A stretch of 9,496 bases of DNA from Terriglobia bacterium (GTDB lineage: Bacteria > Acidobacteriota > Terriglobia > UBA7540): NCBI GenBank assembly GCA_030040455.1, contig JASHTR010000370.1, positions 1 to 9,496 on the forward strand. Reading direction: 5' to 3'. Made by a program: the position numbers and the translations under genes. Under the pieces are notes generated by a model. It worked only from the letters and a program-made list of their open reading frames with translations. It did not search any database and was not told the origin of the DNA. Of this stretch, positions 1 through 5,325 are shown in pieces (within the stretch, counting starts at the first letter, position 1; every line of letters starts with the position of its first letter).

Positions 1-456
1 AAGCAATTACCCGAAGTTGTGGACTTCCATATGCCGCCGGAAGGCATTTTCCACAATCTCATGATCGTGGCTATCCGCAAAAGTTATCCCGGACACGCCC
101 GAAAGGTAATGAACGCCATCTGGGGCCTACCCGGGGCCATGTTCACCAAGTGCCTGGTGGTGGTGGATGAGGATGTGGACGTGCATAACCCCCGTGAGGT
201 GGCGTGGAAAGCGCTCAACCACATCGATCCGGAGCGCGACATTCAGTTCATGCTCGGCCCGGTGGACCAACTGGAACACTCCTCCCGCCTGCCCTGCTTT
301 GGCTCCAAAATGGGCGTCGACGCCACGCACAAATGGCCGGGCGAAGGGTTTACGCGCCCCTGGCCTGATGAGATCCGGATGGATGATGAAACGAAAGCGC
401 GGATCGACCGAATGTGGGCGAGCCTCGGATTGCCGCAAAGGCCGGATTCCTTCTGA
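1..456 (+). CDS. UbiD-family prFMN-dependent decarboxylase, C-terminal part (5' end outside window)
   Basis: The frame is open from the first base, so 151 C-terminal residues of a protein of usually about 480-600 residues are visible. UbiD enzymes decarboxylate aromatic or alpha,beta-unsaturated acids using prenylated FMN. Family members act in ubiquinone and menaquinone synthesis. The visible part carries the family's C-terminal signatures: FHNLMIV followed by KSYPGHARKVMNAIWG (residues 17-42), the strand CLVVVDEDVDV (51-61), GPVDQLEHSS (86-95), GSKMGVDAT (101-109) and EGFTRPWP (115-122). The catalytic and cofactor-binding residues lie mostly in the missing N-terminal part, so activity cannot be judged. 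The next gene starts 279 nt downstream and is probably not cotranscribed. A quinone-pathway role (4-hydroxybenzoate-type or menaquinone decarboxylase) is the likeliest guess. A substrate-specific aromatic-acid decarboxylase remains possible. The family call is very secure; the substrate is not. Confidence 0.93.
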   Translation, partial: KQLPEVVDFHMPPEGIFHNLMIVAIRKSYPGHARKVMNAIWGLPGAMFTKCLVVVDEDVDVHNPREVAWKALNHIDPERDIQFMLGPVDQLEHSSRLPCFGSKMGVDATHKWPGEGFTRPWPDEIRMDDETKARIDRMWASLGLPQRPDSF

Positions 457-735
457 AGGCGAAGAATGAGTCGAAAGTCCAAGGTCGAAAGCCAAAAGGG
501 GTGACCCTTACAAACTTCTAATTTTGGACTTGCTTTTGAGGGTAGCGAGCCTTTTCTCGCCGTGGATTTTTCGCTCCGTGAGGTCTCCGCGTTTCAGGAA
601 ACCTTTAGCAGGGACGCCCCTGAGGCACTCATTACCCTCGGTGTTAATACTTGAAAATAAAAGACAGACAGAGGCTCATGACCCGGCCACAATATTTTTT
701 CTATCGACGAACGGTAATCTGATAAAGTAAATCCT
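457..735. other. Non-coding gap between ubiD-like gene and sqdB
   Basis: No convincing gene is present. Just after the ubiD stop there is a degenerate direct repeat (GTCGAAAG twice, separated by TCCAAG) and a nested inverted repeat at 475-531. A further small hairpin, CAGGG-ACGC-CCCTG, lies at 609-622. The AT-rich last 80 nt before the sqdB ATG presumably hold its promoter, but I could not find a -35/-10 pair good enough to call. There is also no clear Shine-Dalgarno in front of the ATG at 736; the sequence there is AAAGTAAATCCT. Confidence 0.5.
475..531. repeat. Nested inverted repeat downstream of ubiD, possible terminator
   Basis: An outer pair AAGTCCAA (475-482) and TTGGACTT (524-531) is perfectly complementary. 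Inside it lies a short hairpin AAGGG-GTGA-CCCTT (496-509). The structure begins 18 nt after the ubiD stop codon, a plausible place for transcription termination. The T tract is weak (TTTT at 522-525, inside the structure), so it is not a textbook intrinsic terminator. It could equally be a remnant of a dispersed repeat. Confidence 0.35.
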
Positions 736-1983
736 ATGAGAATTCTAATCTTGGGTGGTGATGGTTATCTGGGCTGGCCAACCGCCATGTATCTTTCCCG
801 GCGCGGCCATGAAGTAACCGTGGTGGATAATTTTGCCAAGCGGCGCTGGGAGAAAGAGCTGAGCGTCTTGCCTTTGCTGCCGGTCCCGCTTCTGGGTGAC
901 CGAGTGAAGGCCTGGAAAAAGGCCACGGGACTGACGATCGGGAAGGTGGAAGCCGACCTCTGTGATTTTGCTTTAGTAAAGGGTGTTTTGCATGATTTCG
1001 AACCCCACGCCATCATCCATTACGGCGAGCAACCCTCGGCTCCTTTCTCCATGATGGACTGCCATCGCGCGGTCGTCACACAAACGAACAATATTACCGG
1101 CACGCTCAACGTTCTTTGGGCGCTGCGCGAACAGGCTCCGGATTGCCACTTGGTGAAACTCGGCACAATGGGAGAATACGGTACGCCGAATATCGACATT
1201 GAGGAAGGCTTCATCGAAATCGAGCACAATGGCCGACGAGATGTGCTGCCCTATCCGAAGCAGCCGGGATCGTTTTATCACCTCTCCAAGGTCCACGACA
1301 GCAACAATATTCTCTTTGCCTGCCGGGTGTGGAAGCTGCGCTCAACCGACCTCCATCAGGGCGTTGTCTACGGAATCGAAACGGACGAGACCAGGCTCGG
1401 CCCCGAGCTCATCACCAGCTTCCATTACGATCATATCTTTGGAACTGCACTCAATCGTTTCTGCGCGCAGGCGGCAGCGGGCATTCCACTGACGGTTTAT
1501 GGGGCGGGAAAACAGAAGCGGGGCTTCCTGAACATTCGCGACACGCTGCGATGCGTTGAGCTTTCAGTTCTGAACCCCCCGCAAGCAGGCGAGTACCGGG
1601 TATTCAATCAATTCACAGAGACTTTCACCATTCTGGAGCTTGCCAGCCTGGTGAAGGTACAAAGCGGAAAGCTGGGCCTGAAGACCGAGATTCAGCACCT
1701 CGCCAACCCCAGGGTAGAAGCCGCAGAGCATTACTACAATGCCCGACACCAAAAGCTGCTCGACCTTGGATTAAAACCTCATCTGCTCTCCGAGGTGTTG
1801 ATTGAGAGCATGTTAGCGAGCGTGCGCGAAAACGCTCATCTTATCCGGCAAGAAACCATCCTGCCTCGCGTCCAATGGGGCCACGCTGCCCGCGCGGCTC
1901 GGGCCGCTGCCGGGGCTCATGAAAGCACGCTCCTGCCCGAGCCGGCTATGCTTCCTGGGCGCGCCCATCCGGCCGAGGGGTAG
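736..1983 (+). CDS. sqdB: UDP-sulfoquinovose synthase (SqdB/SQD1/Agl3 family)
   Basis: This 415-residue protein belongs to the extended short-chain dehydrogenase (NAD-dependent epimerase) family. The enzyme converts UDP-glucose and sulfite to UDP-sulfoquinovose, the head-group donor for the sulfolipid SQDG or for sulfosugar glycans. The Rossmann NAD motif GGDGYLGWP is at residues 7-15. The family-specific stretch YGEQPSAPFSM is at 96-106. The catalytic residues are T144 (in KLGTMGEYG), Y181 and K185 (YHLSK), spaced as in the plant enzyme, where Thr145/Tyr182/Lys186 are reported. TDLHQGVVYG at 204-213 and RGFLNIRDT at 262-270 are further family signatures. Synthases usually end soon after a motif like LPRVQWG (376-382 here), so residues about 383-415 are an Ala/Arg/Pro-rich extra tail. 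No SqdX/Agl16-type glycosyltransferase lies beside it, so the acceptor is unknown. The ATG start directly precedes the Rossmann strand and is secure despite the weak RBS. Confidence 0.93.
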   Translation: MRILILGGDGYLGWPTAMYLSRRGHEVTVVDNFAKRRWEKELSVLPLLPVPLLGDRVKAWKKATGLTIGKVEADLCDFALVKGVLHDFEPHAIIHYGEQPSAPFSMMDCHRAVVTQTNNITGTLNVLWALREQAPDCHLVKLGTMGEYGTPNIDIEEGFIEIEHNGRRDVLPYPKQPGSFYHLSKVHDSNNILFACRVWKLRSTDLHQGVVYGIETDETRLGPELITSFHYDHIFGTALNRFCAQAAAGIPLTVYGAGKQKRGFLNIRDTLRCVELSVLNPPQAGEYRVFNQFTETFTILELASLVKVQSGKLGLKTEIQHLANPRVEAAEHYYNARHQKLLDLGLKPHLLSEVLIESMLASVRENAHLIRQETILPRVQWGHAARAARAAAGAHESTLLPEPAMLPGRAHPAEG

Positions 1984-2069
1984 CCACCGTCAACGCCGTT
2001 CCGACTGTGGGCTTTTCATTACCGGAGCCACCCATGGTCAACCGGCGCGGCGGGATGGCTACCACTCCC

Positions 2070-2459
2070 CTAGTGCACGGCCGTCGCTTCGATTTCCACC
2101 AGCATCTCCGGGTCCACCAGGCGTGCGACACCGACCAGGCTTGTGGCCGGATGGATTTGACCAAAGAATTCCGCATGCGCCTTCGCCACTTCCTGCCAGC
2201 GGTCGATTTCAGTAAGGTAAATCCGGGTGCGAACCACGTGCTCCAGCCCCAGCCCCAGCCGCTTGAGCGCATTTTCAATGTTGTGAATCGCCTGCACGGT
2301 TTGAGCGTAGGCATCGCCGGGTGACAATACTTTTCCCGAAGGGTCGGTTCCCGTGGTTCCGGAAACATAAACCACGTCACCCGCTTGCACGGCCCGAGCG
2401 TATCCTGCGAGAGGTTCCCAGGGCGTTCCGGAAAAAATTTTGTTCCTTTTGATTTTCAT
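2070..2459 (-). CDS. Rid (YjgF/YER057c/UK114) family protein lacking the RidA arginine
   Basis: This is a 129-residue single-domain protein, the usual Rid length. Archetypal RidA hydrolyses reactive enamine/imine intermediates from PLP enzymes such as threonine dehydratase, and works as a cytosolic trimer. Family hallmarks are YARAVQAGDVVYVSGTT (residues 20-36), the QTVQAIHNIENAL helix (53-65), VVRTRIYLTEIDRW (75-88) and the C-terminal VEIEATAV (121-128). The motif that reads P-A-R-S in RidA, with the substrate-binding Arg (Arg105 in E. coli), reads PATS here, with T106 at the Arg position. That places it among Rid subgroups not expected to have classical imine deaminase activity. Its ATG overlaps the stop of the upstream thioesterase gene as ATGA. 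It has its own AGGAG at 2470-2466, six bases before the ATG. It converges on sqdB with an 86-nt gap. Confidence 0.9.
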   Translation of the reverse strand: MKIKRNKIFSGTPWEPLAGYARAVQAGDVVYVSGTTGTDPSGKVLSPGDAYAQTVQAIHNIENALKRLGLGLEHVVRTRIYLTEIDRWQEVAKAHAEFFGQIHPATSLVGVARLVDPEMLVEIEATAVH

Positions 2460-2998
2460 GGCTCTCTCCTGTCATTCGGCCCTCCGGGGTGTTGGTTCTC
2501 CTTCTCAAAATAGCGGCGATGCGCTCGCGCGGCAAGGGCCAGCCGCCGGCGTCGCCTTTCCGAGGCCTCGCGGTATCTCCGGCGTTCGTCCCCGGTGCGC
2601 GGCAATAGCGGCGGGACAGGCACGGGTTTGCCGGCTTCATCCACGGCGACGTAAGTGAGGAACGCCGAGCTTGTCTGCCTGCGTTCTCCTTTGATGTAAT
2701 CCTCCAGGTAGACGTTGACCTCAACTTCCATCGAGGTATGAAAGGCGCGCGTCACAAACGCGCGCAGCAGAATGATTTGGCCCACGCGGACCGGGTGCAG
2801 GAAATCCAGAGAGTCCACCGAGGCCGTTACTACATGCGACCGCGCGTGACGGTGGGCGGCAATCGCTCCCGCAATATCAATCAGGTGCATCACCTTGCCG
2901 CCCAGGATGTTACCGAGCGGATTGGCATCGTTCGGGAGCACCACCTGGGCCATTTCCACCCTTGATTGATCAACGAGTTTTCCTTTAAGCTTCGGCAT
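2456..2998 (-). CDS. Hotdog-fold acyl-CoA thioesterase (YciA/YkhA/BACH type)
   Basis: This 180-residue protein belongs to the hotdog acyl-CoA hydrolase family, which cleaves acyl-CoA to free acid and CoA in the cytoplasm and is usually hexameric. The signature NPLGNILGGKVMHLIDIAG (residues 26-44 from this ATG) carries the conserved Asn26 and the probable catalytic Asp41 in the long helix. A second conserved stretch, SVDSLDFLHPVRVG (60-73), forms the following strand. After PPLLPRT there is an Arg-rich tail (about 137-162), normal in kind for the family. Some 18 further polar residues, ending in NDRREP, look unconserved. The ATG at 2998 starts the protein about 12 residues before the conserved SRVEM. 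An in-frame TTG at 3016 is the alternative. The gene is the first of a two-gene unit with the Rid protein and is divergent from the CDF gene. Substrate chain length cannot be told from the sequence. Confidence 0.9.
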   Translation of the reverse strand: MPKLKGKLVDQSRVEMAQVVLPNDANPLGNILGGKVMHLIDIAGAIAAHRHARSHVVTASVDSLDFLHPVRVGQIILLRAFVTRAFHTSMEVEVNVYLEDYIKGERRQTSSAFLTYVAVDEAGKPVPVPPLLPRTGDERRRYREASERRRRRLALAARAHRRYFEKENQHPGGPNDRREP

Positions 2999-3029
2999 CT
3001 TCCGCCAATACGGCAAGAACAGTTTTTAT

Positions 3030-3034
3030 CCTCC
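3030..3034 (-). promoter_or_regulatory. GGAGG Shine-Dalgarno-like site upstream of thioesterase, start-deciding
   Basis: On the minus strand GGAGG lies 13 nt before an in-frame TTG (3016) and 31 nt before the ATG (2998). The ATG itself has only GGCGGAAG directly abutting it. If this site is used, the TTG would be the real start and the protein would gain six residues. The spacing is longer than ideal, so I kept the ATG. Confidence 0.35.
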
Positions 3035-3043
3035 GGCAAGGGT

Positions 3044-3061
3044 GCTTCTCCGCGGAGAAGC
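3044..3061. promoter_or_regulatory. Perfect 18-bp palindrome in divergent intergenic region, candidate operator
   Basis: GCTTCTCCGCGGAGAAGC reads identically on both strands and is centred on CCGCGG. It sits between the thioesterase gene and the CDF gene, ending six bases upstream of the predicted -35 box of the CDF promoter. A dimeric regulator bound there could control both divergent units. As single-stranded DNA or RNA it would form a 7-8 bp hairpin with almost no loop, so a double-stranded protein site is more plausible than an RNA structure. No regulator gene lies in the window, so the factor is unknown. Confidence 0.5.
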
Positions 3062-3067
3062 CTGCTT

Positions 3068-3096
3068 TTGCCTTTCACATTTCGGGTGTTTATACT
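3068..3096 (+). promoter_or_regulatory. Sigma70-like promoter for the CDF transporter gene
   Basis: TTGCCT at 3068-3073 (4 of 6 consensus) and TATACT at 3091-3096 (5 of 6) are separated by exactly 17 nt. A start site about seven bases after the -10 would fall near 3103, only about seven nt before the ATG at 3110. The messenger would be almost leaderless, which agrees with the absence of any Shine-Dalgarno before that ATG. Confidence 0.55.
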
Positions 3097-3109
3097 AATT
3101 TCAATCCCG

Positions 3110-4528
3110 ATGTCCGTCGAAGCCAGCCCTTCACAGCCTGAAATTCCGAAACAGTCAGTTGCTCTGAGCTCGCTCGTGGCGGCAGCGCTGCTGACTCTTT
3201 TAAAGACGGCGGTAGGGTTGCTGACGGGCAGCCTGGGCATTCTTTCTGAAGCAGCCCATTCCGCGCTGGACCTTGTAGCCGCCCTGGTGACTTACATTTC
3301 CGTGCGGCTTGCTGACCGGCCAGCCGATTCTTCCCATCCCTTCGGCCACGGGAAATTTGAGCATCTCTCTGCCTTCATCCAGACGGGCCTGCTGCTGCTG
3401 ACGTGCATCTGGATTGTGGTGGAGGCCGTTCGCCGGCTCTTCTTCAGTCCGGTCCACGTGCACCCGTCGGTGGCGGCTTTTGGCGTGATGCTGATCTCCA
3501 TCTTCGTCGATGTCTTCCGCTCGCGGTCGCTCACCCGCGCTGCGAAGAAATACCAGAGCCAAGCGCTCGAAGCGGACGCTCTCCACTTTTCGACGGATGT
3601 CTACAGCTCGGGCATTGTCATCCTCGGCCTGATCCTGGTCCTGGCCGCCGACCACTGGAGGGCGCCAGAGTTGCGCGTTGGGGATCCTCTGTCGGCGCTG
3701 GCCGTAGCCGGGATCATCATTTACATCAGTGTGCGACTGGGTATAAAGACCGTGGACGCGCTGGTGGACGCTGCGCCGGCGGGTACCTCCGTCCGCATCT
3801 CCACGGCCATTGCGAAAGTGCCAGATGTTCTGCGCCAGGACCGCATCCGCGTGCGGCAAAGCGGGAGCCAGCTATTTGTTGATCTTCGGTTGACGCTCGA
3901 AAGTAATATTCCCCTGGAGCACGCCCAGGCCGTTGAAGACATGGTGGAGTCAAGAGTCCGCGAACTGTTTCCTGGCGCTGACGTGGTTATCCATTCCGCC
4001 CCGCAACCGCCAACTTCCGGCGACCTCGTTGAGAAGATCCGCGCCGTGGCTCATCGGAATAACTTTCAGATCCACGACGTGACGCCTTATAAGGTAGAGG
4101 AGAAGGTCAATTTGAATCTTGACCTCGAACTCGAACCCTCGCTCACCCTTGAAGCGGCGCACCAGAGAGCCACCGATCTAGAAAATGAAATCAAGCGCGA
4201 AGTCCCGGAAGTGGACGAGGTGAACGTTCACATTGAGCCACTCCTGAAAGCTGTGGAGCCTGCCCGCGAGGCAGGATGGCTCCGGGAGGATTTGAGTCAA
4301 AGGCTCCTCGCCATCGCCCGCGATACACCGGGCCTCCTCGACTGCCATTCTCTCGTGGTACACGAGGTGGGGAGGAACATCCTGGTGAGCGTCCACTGCA
4401 CCCTCGAGCCCAACCTGCCGATTGGACGGGCCCACGAAATTACCGAGGACCTCGAATTCAAGTTCCGCAAAGAGTTCCCTCAAATCATGAAGGTCAGTAT
4501 CCACGCTGAGCCGCGTGGACAAACGTAA
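3110..4528 (+). CDS. Cation diffusion facilitator (CDF) metal efflux protein with three tandem C-terminal domains
   Basis: This 472-residue inner-membrane protein of the CDF family exports divalent metals (Zn, Co, Fe, Mn, Cd) in exchange for protons. Residues about 17-220 hold the six-helix transport domain. Its metal site is HxxxD in TM2 (H50, D54) and HxxxD in TM5 (H159, D163), the pattern common in Zn/Co transporters such as CzcD. HPFGHGK follows TM2 (76-82). Ordinary family members are about 300 residues, with one cytoplasmic ZT-dimer domain. Here three such units follow in series, about 227-298, 305-379 and 393-468. Each has a predicted helix, two strands with L-x-L/V-x-L, a helix with H-A/E-x-x-D/E-L, and a terminal strand ending VIHSAP, VNVHIEP or VSIHAEP. 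That His aligns with the metal-binding His near the end of the YiiP domain. The frame is open upstream to 2966, but the ATG at 3110 fits the family N-terminus and the promoter. Metal specificity is unproven. Confidence 0.9.
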   Translation: MSVEASPSQPEIPKQSVALSSLVAAALLTLLKTAVGLLTGSLGILSEAAHSALDLVAALVTYISVRLADRPADSSHPFGHGKFEHLSAFIQTGLLLLTCIWIVVEAVRRLFFSPVHVHPSVAAFGVMLISIFVDVFRSRSLTRAAKKYQSQALEADALHFSTDVYSSGIVILGLILVLAADHWRAPELRVGDPLSALAVAGIIIYISVRLGIKTVDALVDAAPAGTSVRISTAIAKVPDVLRQDRIRVRQSGSQLFVDLRLTLESNIPLEHAQAVEDMVESRVRELFPGADVVIHSAPQPPTSGDLVEKIRAVAHRNNFQIHDVTPYKVEEKVNLNLDLELEPSLTLEAAHQRATDLENEIKREVPEVDEVNVHIEPLLKAVEPAREAGWLREDLSQRLLAIARDTPGLLDCHSLVVHEVGRNILVSVHCTLEPNLPIGRAHEITEDLEFKFRKEFPQIMKVSIHAEPRGQT

Positions 4529-4531
4529 CGT

Positions 4532-4603
4532 GCGGTGGCGGCACCGCGATCAAGCCCCAGCGCAGTCATTCCCCCGTAAACGGGGTCCAACGTTTGGGTC
4601 CCC
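4532..4603. terminator. Hairpin cluster between convergent CDF and ompH genes, possible bidirectional terminator
   Basis: Three hairpins follow the CDF stop codon. The first is GCGGTG-GCGG-CACCGC (4532-4547). The second is CCCCG-TAAA-CGGGG (4572-4585). The third is GGGG-T-CCAA-CGT-TTGG-GT-CCCC (4582-4603), which shares its GGGG with the second, so the two are mutually exclusive. None is followed by a T tract; the downstream sequence is pyrimidine-rich (CTTCCCTCCCCTCTT). Position argues for termination, but the sequence does not prove it. Confidence 0.35.
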
Positions 4604-4670
4604 TGCTTCCCTCCCCTCTTACACGACAAAAGGCTCCGGGGGATGACACCGAAAAGACGGGCAGCGACGG

Positions 4671-5285
4671 TTATTTTCGGGGTTTGGCAGCCTTGCTCGA
4701 AGCGGAGGTGGCGGAACGGCTGGCCGCGCTCGAAGCTGAATTCACAGGGTACGTGGCGTTGTACACGTTGACGATGTCTTGAGTGATGTCAACGGTTTTG
4801 GCGGCATAGTAGATCGGAGTTTGCTGCTCGCCAGCACCAATCACCAGAGCGTAGTGATGCTGCAGCGCATACTGGTCAATAATCTTCAGCATCTTCTGCC
4901 CGATCGTCCGGACGGCGTCCTGCTCATCCGCCTGGCTGTCGTACTGGTAATCATCCTGCGCTTCCTTGAAGCGCCGCTGCTTATCAGACAACTCCCGCTC
5001 GAGATGGTATCGTTCCTGGTCGCTCAACATCGTGCTCTGGTTCTGAAGCTGATCCTGCAACGCTGAGATTTCTTTGTCCTGCTGCTGGAGGTCCTGGGTC
5101 CGGGGGGCATACTTCTTTTGGAGACCGGACAGCGCTTCCTTGCCTTCGTTCGTGGCGCCGATGGCCTGCTGCAGGTTGATGACCGCGACTCGCGTTGGCG
5201 CGTCATCCTGGTTTTGCGCCGGCAGGAGCGCCGGCATGGTCACAATACAGGCCAGAACCGCCAGCTTAAAAGCCGTGTTTCTCAT
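4671..5285 (-). CDS. skp: OmpH/Skp-family periplasmic chaperone
   Basis: This 204-residue protein begins with a clear signal peptide (MRNTAFKLAVLACIVTMPAL, then LPAQ; cleavage near residue 24). The first mature strand, TRVAVINLQQAI (31-42), is the hallmark start of OmpH/Skp proteins. A long charged, Gln-rich coiled coil follows (about 46-140) and forms the tentacles of the trimeric chaperone. The chain then returns to the body strands (ALVIGAGEQQTPIYYAAKTVDITQDIVNVYN, in pieces from 146 to 176). Skp-type proteins hold unfolded outer-membrane proteins in the periplasm and deliver them to BamA. Residues 183-204 form a Ser/Ala-rich, basic tail not typical of the family. The gene lies 40 nt downstream of bamA on the same strand, the same pairing as in proteobacteria, so cotranscription is likely. 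An AGGAGGA six bases before the ATG fixes the start. The downstream lpxD/fabZ/lpxA genes of the proteobacterial cluster are absent. Confidence 0.9.
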   Translation of the reverse strand: MRNTAFKLAVLACIVTMPALLPAQNQDDAPTRVAVINLQQAIGATNEGKEALSGLQKKYAPRTQDLQQQDKEISALQDQLQNQSTMLSDQERYHLERELSDKQRRFKEAQDDYQYDSQADEQDAVRTIGQKMLKIIDQYALQHHYALVIGAGEQQTPIYYAAKTVDITQDIVNVYNATYPVNSASSAASRSATSASSKAAKPRK

Positions 5286-5291
5286 GCACTC

Positions 5292-5298
5292 TCCTCCT
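5292..5298 (-). promoter_or_regulatory. Strong Shine-Dalgarno of the ompH/skp gene
   Basis: AGGAGGA on the minus strand, six nt before the ATG at 5285. It is the strongest ribosome-binding site in the window and lies inside the 40-nt bamA-skp gap. Skp may therefore be translated more strongly than BamA, whose own start lacks a clear site. Confidence 0.75.
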
Positions 5299-5325
5299 GA
5301 AAATCATACCATTTCCATAGCCTAG

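Noticed and set aside
651..679. Possible sqdB promoter beginning with TTGAAA at 651
   Set aside because: No acceptable -10 hexamer lies 16-18 nt downstream; the sequence there is GCTCAT-like.
524..730. Open frame of 68 codons in the ubiD-sqdB gap
   Set aside because: It starts with TTG, has no ribosome-binding site, overlaps one arm of an inverted repeat, and its translation shows no recognisable domain.
1979..2063. Inverted repeat GGTAGCCA (1979-1986) / TGGCTACC (2056-2063) in the sqdB-rid convergent gap
   Set aside because: The 8-bp arms are separated by about 69 nt with no good inner structure and no T tract, so I do not call it a terminator.
1946..2380. 144-codon frame on the minus strand overlapping the Rid gene
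   Set aside because: It overlaps the Rid coding sequence on the same strand in another frame. The Rid frame carries clear family motifs; this one does not.
2966..3109. N-terminal extension of the CDF protein up to 2966
   Set aside because: The frame is open, but it would overlap the divergent thioesterase gene, run through the palindrome and promoter, and add residues unlike the family N-terminus.
3200..3859. 219-codon antisense frame opposite the CDF gene
   Set aside because: Its codons are the complement of a well-supported membrane protein. The translation is His/Arg/Asp-rich, typical of an antisense shadow in GC-rich DNA.
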